In this document: piece by piece, positions 8,308-16,497 of the stretch | Position numbering within the stretch: position 1 is the first letter of the stretch | How the letters are laid out: each line of letters begins with the position of its first letter | NCBI RefSeq assembly: GCF_017301635.1 | Contig: NZ_CP071091.1 | Coordinates: 7,680,501-7,744,500 of the forward strand | Length of the DNA: 64,000 bases | Direction: 5' to 3' | Origin: Myxococcus landrumus | Lineage (GTDB): Bacteria; Myxococcota; Myxococcia; Myxococcales; Myxococcaceae | Notes under the pieces: model-generated | Database searches by the model: none | Seen by the model: the letters and a program-made list of their open reading frames with translations, nothing else | Told to the model about the DNA's origin: nothing | Translations under genes and position numbers: made by a program

Positions 8308-9210
8308 ATGGATATGCGATGGGACGACTTGCGCTACCTGCTCTCCGTGGCACGCCAGGGCTCGCTCGCTGGAGCGGCCCGCGAGCTTCGAGTGGACGCC
8401 ACCACGGTGGGCCGCCGCCTGGCCGCCCTGGAGAAGGCGCTGGGCACCCGGCTCGTGCTGCGCGGCTCTCGCACCCTGGGGCTCACCGAGGAGGCAGAGG
8501 CGGTGGTGGCTCGGGCACGGGAGATGGAGGACTCACTCCGCTCGCTCTCGGATGCCGTGTCTCGGGCGGAGAAGGCGGAGGGCACCGTGCGCATCGCGGC
8601 CACCGAGTACCTGGCCCAGGCGCTGCTTGCTCCTCACCTGGGGGAGCTGCATGCCCGCCATCCCGGACTCAACGTGGAGCTCGTCGTCGGCTCGGACCTG
8701 GTCGACCTCCAGCGCGGTGACGCGGACCTGGCGCTGCGAATCGCTCCTCCGCGCGGGGATGCCCTGGTGATTCGCAAGGTGGGCGACATGGCGTTCGCGA
8801 TGTACGCGGCCCGAGGGTACCTGCGGCGTCGAGGAGCGCCGCGCCCTGGGGACTTCAGGAACCACTCCGTGCTGGCCTACCGCACGACGCTCACCTCGGG
8901 CCCCGAGTCCGAGGAGCTCACGCGCCTGACCCAAGGTGGACGCAGGTTTCTCCAGAGCAACAGCACCACCGTGCTGCGCGAGGCCGCGGCGGCGGGACTC
9001 GGCGTCGCGCTCCTTCCCTGTCTCACGGGAGAGCGCGACACGCGGCTGACGCGAGTGGGCGCGGGGGTCCTCGGAAAGCGCCCGCTGTGGCTGGCCTTGC
9101 ACAAGGACTTGCAGCGCAGCCCACGTGTGCGCGCGGCCTCGGATTGGGTGGTGGAGTTGTGCAAGCGCGAGAAGGCCGGGCTCGCGGGGACGGAAGCCTC
9201 GGCGCGGTAG
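8308..9210 (+). CDS. LysR family transcriptional regulator
   Basis: A 300-residue DNA-binding regulator of normal LysR length. The N-terminal winged helix-turn-helix reads DDLRYLLSVARQGSL, followed by the recognition region VDATTVGRRLAALEKALG and the linker helix. The C-terminal two-lobed effector domain contains VRIAATEYLAQ and the hinge element LREAAAAGLGVALLP. The effector is unknown. I took ATG 8308 (MDMRWDDLRY), since upstream codons are Cys-rich and not LysR-like. It is divergent from the alpha/beta hydrolase and the shared gap holds a palindromic site, so it most likely controls that gene and itself. It ends 4 bases from the stop of the convergent SUFU gene. Confidence 0.93.
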   Translation: MDMRWDDLRYLLSVARQGSLAGAARELRVDATTVGRRLAALEKALGTRLVLRGSRTLGLTEEAEAVVARAREMEDSLRSLSDAVSRAEKAEGTVRIAATEYLAQALLAPHLGELHARHPGLNVELVVGSDLVDLQRGDADLALRIAPPRGDALVIRKVGDMAFAMYAARGYLRRRGAPRPGDFRNHSVLAYRTTLTSGPESEELTRLTQGGRRFLQSNSTTVLREAAAAGLGVALLPCLTGERDTRLTRVGAGVLGKRPLWLALHKDLQRSPRVRAASDWVVELCKREKAGLAGTEASAR

Positions 9211-9214
9211 TCCC

Positions 9215-9802
9215 TCAAACCAGCGAAGGGCGGTGGACCTCCGCGGGGCTCGAATCACTCGCATCCAGGAGCTCACTGAAGGCGTCGAACCCCTCCTTCT
9301 GGATGAACGCGTACTCCGCCTCATGCAGCGGCACGAGCCACCACAGCTCGATGTGCTGCGGGCCGAGGTGGAGCCGCTCGAACTCCTCGTCTTCGCCCAC
9401 GGCCTCGTCCACGAGGAGGGCTCGCGTGGGCCAGGACTTCGGCACCAGGGGAGACGGGGGCACTCCCCGGCCCGGCTGCACCATCACGTCGTCCCTTCGC
9501 GAGTAGAGGACGAAGTCCATGAGGAAGCCGGCGACCTCCTCGAACGTGGCGCCCCCCAGGTCGGCGGGCAGCACGAGCAGGAACTCGGAGCGCGTTCCTC
9601 CCTCGCGAGCGAAAGAGGAAGCGCCGACGGTGGCGAAGCGTGCGACGGGCGACTCCGCGGTCGCGGGGAACAGGTAGACCTCGACGACGTCCGTCTGCCG
9701 GGAGAAGCGCTGCCGGTCGAGGGGCATGCCCCAGTGCCGCATGTAGGCCCCCAGGACGACGGTTCTCCGGAGGTCGTGTTGAAACAGCTCGGGTGAATCC
9801 AT
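9215..9802 (-). CDS. SUFU (suppressor of fused) domain protein
   Basis: A 195-residue soluble protein that fits the bacterial suppressor-of-fused-like family. The best match is the C-terminal block IELWWLVPLHEAEYAFIQKEGFD, which is the hallmark of this family, together with the central FEEVAGFLMDFVLYS helix region. In animals the domain regulates Hedgehog signalling. In bacteria it is common in toxin-immunity and housekeeping contexts, and its role here is unknown. No polymorphic-toxin gene is adjacent, so an immunity role is not supported by context. It is convergent with the LysR gene and lies 31 bases from the stop of the next SDR on the same strand. Confidence 0.8.
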   Translation of the reverse strand: MDSPELFQHDLRRTVVLGAYMRHWGMPLDRQRFSRQTDVVEVYLFPATAESPVARFATVGASSFAREGGTRSEFLLVLPADLGGATFEEVAGFLMDFVLYSRRDDVMVQPGRGVPPSPLVPKSWPTRALLVDEAVGEDEEFERLHLGPQHIELWWLVPLHEAEYAFIQKEGFDAFSELLDASDSSPAEVHRPSLV

Positions 9803-9833
9803 GGGGCCAGTCTACGCGCGTGGCCCCGTCTCT

Positions 9834-10685
9834 TCAGCGAGCGACCAGCGCCTGGAAGCGAGGGTTGCGCAGATAGTCCTCCCGACGTCCCTCCAGGAGG
9901 GTCTTCACTTGGACCGGTGCGTCTTCACCGAGGAGCAGGCGCAGGGGCCCGGTCTCGCGATTCACGTGCTCGAGCAGCTCTCGCGCGGCGACCTCGGGCG
10001 ATGCACTCGTGTCGTGGGCTTGTTGGCTCAAGTCCCAGGGGACCTTGCTGGTGCCGAACAAGGACGTGCGCAGCTCGTCATAGGCGGGCATCGGCGAAGC
10101 AAAGCGCAGGCTCCCCCAGCTCCAGTCCGTCGCGAACGAACCCGGCTCAACGAGTGTCACCCGAATCCCCCACGGCGCCACCTCCGCGGCGAGCGCCTCG
10201 CTGAAGCCCTCCAGCGCCCACTTGCTCGCGTTGTACGCGCCGAACGTCGGCATGCTCCCGACGCCGCCCACGCTGGAGATCTGCACGAGGTGCCCCGTCC
10301 GCCGCGCTCGCAGGTGCGGAAGCACCGCCTGCGTCACCCACAGCGCGCCGAACAGATTGGTCTCCAGTTGCGCGCGGAGGTCTGCCTCGGAGTGCTCCTC
10401 GATGGCGCCCACCAGTCCATAACCCGCGTTATTCACAACCACGTCGAGCTGTCCGAACGCGGCAATGCCTTTCTCGATGCACTGAAACACCGCGTTTCGA
10501 TGTGTCACATCCAGCGGCAGCGCCACGCAGCGCTCCGGATATCGGGTGCGCAGCTCCTCGAGCCGGCCCGGCTCCCGAGCCGTGGCCACCACCCGATCTC
10601 CCGCCGCCAGGGCCGCCTCCGCGAAGGCCCGGCCCAGTCCTCGGCTGCTTCCCGTGATGAGCCAGACCTTGCTTGCCCCAGGCAT
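9834..10685 (-). CDS. SDR family oxidoreductase
   Basis: A 283-residue short-chain dehydrogenase. Motifs in order are the cofactor-binding TGSSRGLG, a DVTH acidic residue, NNAGYG, catalytic Ser in ISSVGG, and YNASK (YxxxK). The longer C-terminal part is like the SDR group often annotated as oxidoreductase/retinol dehydrogenase-like. Start ATG 10685 (MPGASKVW) is preceded by GAGG with 7 bases of spacing; an upstream ATG at 10769 would add 28 residues and run through an operator-like palindrome, so I reject it. It is divergent from the exported hydrolase at 10935, and two identical-arm palindromes lie between them, so the pair is probably co-regulated. Confidence 0.9.
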   Translation of the reverse strand: MPGASKVWLITGSSRGLGRAFAEAALAAGDRVVATAREPGRLEELRTRYPERCVALPLDVTHRNAVFQCIEKGIAAFGQLDVVVNNAGYGLVGAIEEHSEADLRAQLETNLFGALWVTQAVLPHLRARRTGHLVQISSVGGVGSMPTFGAYNASKWALEGFSEALAAEVAPWGIRVTLVEPGSFATDWSWGSLRFASPMPAYDELRTSLFGTSKVPWDLSQQAHDTSASPEVAARELLEHVNRETGPLRLLLGEDAPVQVKTLLEGRREDYLRNPRFQALVAR

Positions 10686-10724
10686 GAAACGACCTCTTTC
10701 CAATGGGTTATGAAGAGAATGCCG

Positions 10725-10741
10725 CGAGACGAAGCGTCTCG
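10725..10741. promoter_or_regulatory. Palindromic operator, copy 1
   Basis: CGAGACG-AAG-CGTCTCG, a perfect 7-base-arm palindrome 39 bases upstream of the SDR start. The arms are identical to those of the site at 10777-10793. Such paired sites are typical targets of dimeric TetR-like repressors. Confidence 0.7.
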
Positions 10742-10776
10742 TGAAGAAGTAGTCCCGCCGGGGCTTCATGTTAACA

Positions 10777-10793
10777 CGAGACGTATCGTCTCG
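10777..10793. promoter_or_regulatory. Palindromic operator, copy 2
   Basis: CGAGACG-TAT-CGTCTCG. Its centre is 52 bases from the centre of copy 1, almost exactly five helical turns, so both sites face the same side of the DNA. It lies in the divergent gap between the SDR and the exported hydrolase. Confidence 0.7.
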
Positions 10794-10934
10794 CGCCTCG
10801 GACTTCGAAATTCCGATTCTGGGAACTCTCGTTGCGCGTGATTTTTCCCAGGTGGCCTTTTGAGCGGCTCGTTACAAGTCCGCGCCACGCACGGCCGGAC
10901 GGCCGCTGGCATCCCTTACAGGAAGACTTTCGTC

Positions 10935-11927
10935 ATGAGCTCGATGCATCGCAGGGAGTTTCTTGGTTTCACGACGACCGCACTGGCGGCCACCGCGCTC
11001 GCGGGCTGCATGCCTCGCGCGGTGAGTGGCGCCGGCGCCTCCTCGGAAGGGGGCACGCTGAACGCCGAGGCGTATCACTCCTCGCGCAAGTACCTGGACA
11101 GCCGCTTTGGGCGCATCGCCTATATCGAGCGGGGCACAGGAGAGGCCGCGCTGTTCCTGCACGGCTTTCCGCTGAACAGCTTTCAGTGGCGGGGCGCCAT
11201 CGAGCGGCTGTCCCCCTATCGCCGTTGTGTCGCGCCCGACTTCATGGGGCTCGGCTTCACGGAGGTCGCGGAGGGGCAGAGCTACGCGCCGGATGAGCAG
11301 GTGAAGATGCTCGTGGAGTTGATGGACCGGCTCTCCATCAAGTCGGCGGATGTCATCGCGAACGACAGCGGTGGTGCCATCGCGCAGCTGCTGGTCACCC
11401 GTCATCCCGAGCGCGTGCGCACGCTGCTGTTGACCAACTGCGATGTGGAGAGCGAGTGCCCGCCGCCCGCGGTGCTGCCGGTCATCGAGCTGGCGCGCAC
11501 GGGGGCGTATGTGGATGCGTGGCTTGCACCGTGGCTCGCGGACAAGGCGCTCGCGCGTTCGGACAAGGGCATTGGGGCGATGTGCTTCTCGAACCCCGCG
11601 AATCCCACGGACGAGGCCATCGAGTACTACTTCGGTCCGCTGGTGCGCTCGCCGCGCGGCAAGGCGCAAGCTCACGCGTACACGCTGGCGCTGGAGGCCA
11701 ACTCGCTGGCGGGCATCGGGCCCGAGCTCCAGAAGTGCAAGGTCCCCACGCGCATCATCTGGGGAACGGGAGACACCATCTTCTCGCAGTCGAGCGCCGA
11801 CTACCTCGACCAGACCTTGGGCGCGTCCCGAGGCATTCGCCGCATTCCCGGCGCGAAGCTCTTCTTCCCCGAGGAGTATCCCGACCTCATCGCCGAGGAG
11901 GCTCGTCAGCTCTGGGGCATCGGCTGA
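10935..11927 (+). CDS. Tat-exported alpha/beta hydrolase lipoprotein, haloalkane dehalogenase-like
   Basis: A 330-residue alpha/beta hydrolase with an export signal. The N-terminus has the twin-arginine motif HRREFLG followed by a hydrophobic run and a lipobox-like LAGC, so it is probably folded before export and lipid-anchored. The nucleophile elbow reads ANDSGG, where Asp rather than Ser occupies the nucleophile position, as in haloalkane dehalogenases and epoxide hydrolases. HGFPLNSFQWR carries the oxyanion-loop HGF. Later acid and His candidates are in WGTGDTIF and the C-terminal region. Start ATG 10935 is supported by AGGAAGA upstream. It is divergent from an SDR across twin palindromes. 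Substrate unknown; the family call is good, the dehalogenase detail tentative. Confidence 0.82.
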   Translation: MSSMHRREFLGFTTTALAATALAGCMPRAVSGAGASSEGGTLNAEAYHSSRKYLDSRFGRIAYIERGTGEAALFLHGFPLNSFQWRGAIERLSPYRRCVAPDFMGLGFTEVAEGQSYAPDEQVKMLVELMDRLSIKSADVIANDSGGAIAQLLVTRHPERVRTLLLTNCDVESECPPPAVLPVIELARTGAYVDAWLAPWLADKALARSDKGIGAMCFSNPANPTDEAIEYYFGPLVRSPRGKAQAHAYTLALEANSLAGIGPELQKCKVPTRIIWGTGDTIFSQSSADYLDQTLGASRGIRRIPGAKLFFPEEYPDLIAEEARQLWGIG

Positions 11928-11939
11928 GCAGGTGATGTG

Positions 11940-11994
11940 TCCGCGCCAGTGAGCTTCACCCGGATGTCAGCGGGGTGGACCTCCCTGGCGCGGA
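11940..11994. terminator. Long-loop inverted repeat between convergent genes
   Basis: TCCGCGCCAG (11940-11949) and CTGGCGCGGA (11985-11994) are perfect inverted repeats with a 35-base loop, between the convergent hydrolase and pgi genes. It may be a terminator or a binding site; there is no T run. Confidence 0.35.
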
Positions 11995-12040
11995 GGTGAT
12001 GCGCGAGCCTGGAGCCAGAAGGTCCCCGGGCTCGAACCGC

Positions 12041-13630
12041 TCACTTCGTCTGGAAGCGCACTTCGGCGGGGCCCGGTCCACCGGAGCGCTTCACGCCTCG
12101 CCCGGGGTTCGCGGCCAGGTGCTCCAGCACCTTGTAGACGGTCTCCACCTCATCGGGCTGTCCGATGTCGGCGGCGAGCTGCTCCGCGGTGCGAGCGTCC
12201 GCGCGGGCCTCGCGCAGCCGCGCCGTGAGCTTCTGCTGAATCGCCAGCACACTCGTCGCGGCCTTCTTGCCCGCCTCGACGCCCGGCTGATGGTACGCGT
12301 TGATGTGCACGAGGCTGGCGTACAGGCCCACCGCGCGCTCGTAGAGCGCAATCAGCGCGCCCACCGTGCGCGCGCTCACGTCCGGGACGGTGAGCGTGAG
12401 GGACTCGCGGCCCTTCTCGTACAGCGCGCGGCGCGTGCCCAGCAGGAAGCCCAGCAGGTAGTCACCGCTCGTGGTGCCGCTCTCCACCTCCATGGACTCG
12501 CCATCGCGGTCCTTCAACACCTCGATGAAGGTGGCGAAGAAGTTGGGCACGCCCTCGCGCAGCTGCTGCACATAGGCGTGCTGGTCCGTGGAGCCCTTGT
12601 TCCCGTAGACGGCGATGCCCTGGTTCACCACCTGGCCGTCCAGGTTCTTCTCCTTGCCCAGCGACTCCATGACGAGCTGCTGGAGGTAGCGCGACATCAG
12701 GAGCAGGCGGTCCTTGTACGGCAGGATGACCATGTCCTTCAGGCCGCGCCCGTCGCCCGCGTGGAACCACATCAGCGCGAGCAGCGCCGCCGGGTTCTTC
12801 ACCGCGTCACGCTGCCGCGTCGCCACGTCCATCTCCCGCGCGCCCGCGAGCATCGCGTCGATGTCCAGGCCCTGGAGCCGCGCGGGCAACAGGCCCACCG
12901 CGGACATCACCGACGTGCGTCCTCCAACCCAGTCCCACATGGGGAAGGTGCGCAGCCAGCCCTGCTTGCGCGCGTGCTGGTCCAGCTCGCTGCCCGCGCC
13001 GGTGATGGCCACCGCGTGCTTGTTGAAGGCGAGCCCCTGCTCCTTGTACGCGCGCTCCGCCTCCAGCATGCCGTTGCGTGTCTCCTTCGTGCCGCCGGAC
13101 TTGCTGATGACCACCGTCAGCGTCTCGGCCAGCCGCGCACCGAGCTGCCCCAGCACCCGGTCCATCCCATCCGGGTCCGTGTTGTCGAAGAAGGACACCT
13201 GCATCGCGTCCGCCTTCGACGTCAGCGCGTCCGCGACCAACTGCGGCCCCAGCGCCGACCCGCCGATGCCCACGAGCAGCAGGTGCGTGAAGCGCGGCGC
13301 CTTCGGGGGCTTGTTCTTCCCCTCATGCACCTCGCGCGCGAACGCGTGGATGTCCGCCACCGTGCTCGTGATGTCCTGGGACAGCGCGGGCTCGGGCGCG
13401 AGCTCCGGCGCGCGCAGCCAGTAGTGCCCCACGCGGCGGTTCTCATCCGGGTTGGCGATGGCGCCCTTCTCCAGCGCCTCCATCCGCGAGAAGGCCTCCT
13501 CCAGACGCGGACGCATCCGCTCCAGGAAGTCCGCCGCGAAGCCCATGCGCGAGACGTCGAGGGAGAACCCCAGCGACGGGACGACGCTCAGATACCGCTG
13601 GTACCGCTCCCACAGCTCACGCTCGGTCAT
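12041..13630 (-). CDS. pgi: Glucose-6-phosphate isomerase
   Basis: Interconverts glucose 6-phosphate and fructose 6-phosphate in glycolysis and gluconeogenesis in the cytoplasm. The 529-residue protein has the family landmarks in order: LLLVGIGGSALGPQ, VISKSGGTKET (sugar-phosphate binding), MWDWVGGRTSVMSAVG, the catalytic-loop segment GNKGSTDQHAYVQQL, and NAYHQPGVEAGKK near the C-terminus. ATG 13630 has GGAGGAG just upstream. It is monocistronic on this strand: convergent with the exported hydrolase at one end, with a 168-base gap (13631-13798) to the desaturase gene that lies upstream at the other. I am confident of the enzyme; the gene symbol rests on these motifs. Confidence 0.96.
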   Translation of the reverse strand: MTERELWERYQRYLSVVPSLGFSLDVSRMGFAADFLERMRPRLEEAFSRMEALEKGAIANPDENRRVGHYWLRAPELAPEPALSQDITSTVADIHAFAREVHEGKNKPPKAPRFTHLLLVGIGGSALGPQLVADALTSKADAMQVSFFDNTDPDGMDRVLGQLGARLAETLTVVISKSGGTKETRNGMLEAERAYKEQGLAFNKHAVAITGAGSELDQHARKQGWLRTFPMWDWVGGRTSVMSAVGLLPARLQGLDIDAMLAGAREMDVATRQRDAVKNPAALLALMWFHAGDGRGLKDMVILPYKDRLLLMSRYLQQLVMESLGKEKNLDGQVVNQGIAVYGNKGSTDQHAYVQQLREGVPNFFATFIEVLKDRDGESMEVESGTTSGDYLLGFLLGTRRALYEKGRESLTLTVPDVSARTVGALIALYERAVGLYASLVHINAYHQPGVEAGKKAATSVLAIQQKLTARLREARADARTAEQLAADIGQPDEVETVYKVLEHLAANPGRGVKRSGGPGPAEVRFQTK

Positions 13631-13798
13631 GGCTCCTCCACCGCCCAGGGGTTGCTCGCGCGAAAACCGCCGGCTGGCTTAGCGCCTCCGCACGCCCGAT
13701 GGAAGCCGAACACGCCGGGGCCGAGCACTCCCGGAGGGCTCAGTGCTCAACACTCCGCACTCGAGCCGGGGCGCGCTCGCCCCACCCGAGGGAAGTCG

Positions 13799-14701
13799 TC
13801 ACGCCGAGGGCCGCAGCGGCTCCGACGCGGGAGGGTTGCCCGGTGGCGTGGGCTGCTGCTCCTCGGGCTTCCACGCGGGATTGCGGAAGATGTAGCCCAG
13901 CCGCTGCTTCCACGGGCCCGGCTTCATCGCGTCGCGAGCGATGGCGGCGAACTCATGGAACGCGATGCGCACCGGGTTGTACGTCTGGAGGTTCTTGGTG
14001 AGGCCGTAGATGGGCTTCTCGACCTCGGGCTCGAAGGTGCCGAACAGCCGGTCCCAGATGATGAGGATGCCCGCGTAGTTCTTGTCGAGGTAGCGCGGAT
14101 TGGACGCGTGATGCACGCGGTGATGGGACGGCGTGTTGAGCACCCACTCCAGCGGGCGCGGCAGCCGGACGATGGCCTCGGTGTGAATCCAATACTGATA
14201 CAAGAGGCTCACCGACTGCTGGACGACAATCATCACCGGCGAGAAGCCCAGCAGCGCCAGCGGTGCCCAGAACACCCAGCTCGTCGGCGGCGTCCACGTC
14301 TGCCGGAGCGCGGTGGTCAGGTTGTAGTGCTGGCTGGAGTGGTGCACCACGTGGGAGGCCCAGAAGAAGCGGCTCTCGTGGTGGATGCGATGGAACCAGT
14401 AGTAGCAGAGGTCCTCCGCGAAGAAGAGCAGCACCCAGGCCAGCACGCCCGTGCCCACGCGCAGCGGCGTCAGCTTGTAGAGCGCCAGGTAGCCGGCGAA
14501 GGCGACGAACTTCCACACCACGTTGATGAAGACGTTGCCCAGCCCCATGGAGAGGCTGGCGAGCGAGTCCTTCACGGTGTGCCCCGCGAAGTCGCGCCCT
14601 TCGTCTCGGAGCTTCTTTACCCACAAGGCCTCGGCCACCACCGTCAGGATGAAGACGGGAATCGCGGGGGTGATGAGGTCCGGGATGTGTGTGGCGTCCA
14701 T
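13799..14701 (-). CDS. Sterol desaturase/fatty acid hydroxylase family membrane protein
   Basis: A 300-residue integral membrane di-iron oxygenase of the fatty acid hydroxylase superfamily. The His clusters are present in order: HRIHHESRFFW, HVVHHSSQHYN and HHRVHHASNPRYLD, which would bind the di-iron centre. Several hydrophobic segments precede and separate them. Substrates in the family include sterols, fatty acids and carotenoids; nothing here discriminates among them, though myxobacteria make several such lipids. The C-terminus is a Pro-rich tail. Start ATG 14701 has GGAGGT 6 bases upstream. It follows the TetR gene on the same strand by 21 bases, so the two form an operon likely controlled by that repressor. 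Confidence 0.92.
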   Translation of the reverse strand: MDATHIPDLITPAIPVFILTVVAEALWVKKLRDEGRDFAGHTVKDSLASLSMGLGNVFINVVWKFVAFAGYLALYKLTPLRVGTGVLAWVLLFFAEDLCYYWFHRIHHESRFFWASHVVHHSSQHYNLTTALRQTWTPPTSWVFWAPLALLGFSPVMIVVQQSVSLLYQYWIHTEAIVRLPRPLEWVLNTPSHHRVHHASNPRYLDKNYAGILIIWDRLFGTFEPEVEKPIYGLTKNLQTYNPVRIAFHEFAAIARDAMKPGPWKQRLGYIFRNPAWKPEEQQPTPPGNPPASEPLRPSA

Positions 14702-14722
14702 GGAAGACCTCCAGCGTGAGGC

Positions 14723-15394
14723 TCAGTCGCGGCGTCGCCGTTTCGAGGGGCGGCGCGAACGGGGTGAGAAGGTGCTGCGCAGAAACCGCGTCAGCGCATC
14801 CAACATGCGGCGGTGGGCGGGGTCCTTCGGCCGGGCGCTGCCTCCCATCGCCGCGCCCTGCACGGCGTCGAGCGCCAGCTCCACCACGGAGTCGAACTCC
14901 GGATAGGCGTCCGCGGCCTCGGGGAACAGCTCGCGCGCCACCCGGTGCAGGTTCTCCCGGTGCGGCCCATCCACCGCGGCCAGCGCCACCTGGAGCTCCG
15001 GGTCCGTGCGCGCGGCCACATACAACTCGATGGCGGCTTGCAGCTCCGGCCGCTGGAACGCGGCCCACAACATGTCCACCGCGGTGCCGATGCGGTCCCT
15101 GCCCGAGGGCCTCGCGCCGACCCCCGCGAGATAGTCCTGGATGAGCCGAGGGAAGAGGTGCTCCACCGCCGCGGCGAGCAGCTCCGCCTTCGTGTCGAAG
15201 TGCGTGAAGAGCGCGCCCTGCGACACGCCCGCGCGCTTCGCCACCTCCACCGTCGTCAGCCGCGCGTGCCCCAGATCCACCAGCGTCTCGATGGTGGCGT
15301 CCAGCAGCTTCCGCCGGGTCGTCTCGCGCCGCTCCTGCTGCGTGCGCCGAGGCGGACGCGCGGGGCTCTCCGAGGAAGAGGTCTTGGCGGCCAT
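14723..15394 (-). CDS. TetR/AcrR family transcriptional regulator
   Basis: A 223-residue repressor. The N-terminal helix-turn-helix region reads RRKLLDATIETLVDLG followed by TTVEVAKRAGVSQGALFTHF, the standard TetR signature. The rest is an alpha-helical ligand-binding and dimer domain with no recognisable specificity. It ends in a very basic tail (SRRPSKRRRRD). It is the first gene of an operon with the sterol-desaturase-family gene, 21 bases away. A 20-base TetR-type palindrome lies 26 bases upstream of its start codon, so autoregulation of the operon is likely. Its site differs in sequence from the twin palindromes near 10.75 kb, so it is probably not their regulator. Confidence 0.93.
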   Translation of the reverse strand: MAAKTSSSESPARPPRRTQQERRETTRRKLLDATIETLVDLGHARLTTVEVAKRAGVSQGALFTHFDTKAELLAAAVEHLFPRLIQDYLAGVGARPSGRDRIGTAVDMLWAAFQRPELQAAIELYVAARTDPELQVALAAVDGPHRENLHRVARELFPEAADAYPEFDSVVELALDAVQGAAMGGSARPKDPAHRRMLDALTRFLRSTFSPRSRRPSKRRRRD

Positions 15395-15419
15395 CTCCCG
15401 CGAAACATAGCGCCAGATT

Positions 15420-15439
15420 TAGTGAGTGACCAGTCAGTA
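15420..15439. promoter_or_regulatory. TetR-type operator
   Basis: The site fits TAnTGAnTGnnCAnTCAnTA with all paired positions matching, a 20-base pseudo-palindrome typical of TetR operators. It lies 26 bases upstream of the TetR start codon in the 272-base divergent gap with the M23 gene. Confidence 0.6.
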
Positions 15440-15666
15440 TTTATTGGCGAGGGAACGAGCGGGCGCGTGCGGAGGACTCCGGGCAGGAGGTCCCTGGGCC
15501 CGCATGAGGCCGCTGACCGGGCAGACGTGGAGACAAGGGCTCGGCTGTTGGTGGAGGTCTTCTCGCTCGGAGCAGGGGCCTTCGAGCCCCACGCTCGAGC
15601 GGGCAGGCCTTGGGGTCTCTGGTGATAGGCGGCACGGGCGCGAGATAATTCGTTCAGGAAATACCC

Positions 15667-16497
15667 ATGGCGGTTGCCGCCGTTGTCCGCCGGCCAAATA
15701 TGAACCTGTCCTCCGCGCTCCTCGTCGGTTCCTTGCTGGCCTCGTCGCCAGCGGCTCCTCACTCGATTGCCTCTCCTTCGGGCGACTTGCCCGAGGTGGG
15801 CGTGCCTTTCGCCTGTGGCCGCATCTACACGGTGAGCCAGGGGCACGACACAGGCAGCCACCAGTACAACGACACCCACGCGTGGGACTTCCGGATGCCA
15901 GAGGGCACGCCGATTGTCGCCGCGCGTGACGGTGTGGTGCGGATGGCCCGTGGCGACAGCACGAAGGGCGGATGTGATGAGAAGTTCGCGCCCTTGGCGA
16001 ACTACGTCGTCGTCTCGCATGGAGACGGGCTGGAGACGCAGTACCTGCACTTCAGCGCGGTGGTGGTGAAGACGGGGGAGCAGGTGAAGCAGGGGCAGCT
16101 CATCGGCTTCTCCGGCGCCACGGGCTGGTCGTGTGGCGCGCACCTGCACTTCAAGGTCGCGCGGGAGACGGGGGCGGGATGGAACAACCCGTCCGTGCCG
16201 GCGCGCATCGTGGGGTACGGAGACCCGGTGCGAGACACTCGCGTGGCGTCGCCCGTGTGCCGTGAGGCGGGCAGCGAGCCGCTCATGGCCACGAAGGAAG
16301 GCACGCACACGCCGGGTCAGCCGGTGGTGTCCATGTCACCGGAGAATCGCCAGGATGCGACGCGCGGCCTCCCGCCCGGGGCGAAGTCCATCATCGATGG
16401 CCTCTCCCAGCCTCCGGCCCAGGGTGGCCAGGGACTCGACAAAGCGGGTACGCCCGCCCGCGCCCGCACGGCGAGCGGCTCCGGCGAGACTCGCTGA
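15667..16497 (+). CDS. Secreted M23 family metallopeptidase
   Basis: A zinc peptidase of the lysostaphin/LytM type, expected to cut peptidoglycan cross-links or other glycine-rich peptides outside the cytoplasm; 276 residues. A hydrophobic signal-like segment (LSSALLVGSLLASSPAA) follows a short basic start. The catalytic core runs from about residue 45 to 190: the SHQYN...HAWDF region supplies the first His and Asp zinc ligands, PEGTPIVAARDG is the conserved turn, and GAHLHFK is the HxH motif. Cys residues in FACG, GGCDE and WSCG may form disulfides. ATG 15667 has AGGA 7 bases upstream. The last 54 codons run antisense over the end of the convergent GTPase gene (162-base overlap), and that tail has no domain character. 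Confidence 0.88.
   Translation: MAVAAVVRRPNMNLSSALLVGSLLASSPAAPHSIASPSGDLPEVGVPFACGRIYTVSQGHDTGSHQYNDTHAWDFRMPEGTPIVAARDGVVRMARGDSTKGGCDEKFAPLANYVVVSHGDGLETQYLHFSAVVVKTGEQVKQGQLIGFSGATGWSCGAHLHFKVARETGAGWNNPSVPARIVGYGDPVRDTRVASPVCREAGSEPLMATKEGTHTPGQPVVSMSPENRQDATRGLPPGAKSIIDGLSQPPAQGGQGLDKAGTPARARTASGSGETR

Noticed and set aside
9215..9802. SUFU protein as an immunity protein of a toxin system
   Set aside because: SUFU domains do occur as immunity proteins, but no toxin-like gene is adjacent.
11975..14719. A 914-residue open frame on the plus strand
   Set aside because: It is antisense to pgi and the desaturase gene, is rich in His, Arg and Ala as expected from high-GC antisense frames, and has no domain motifs or start signals.
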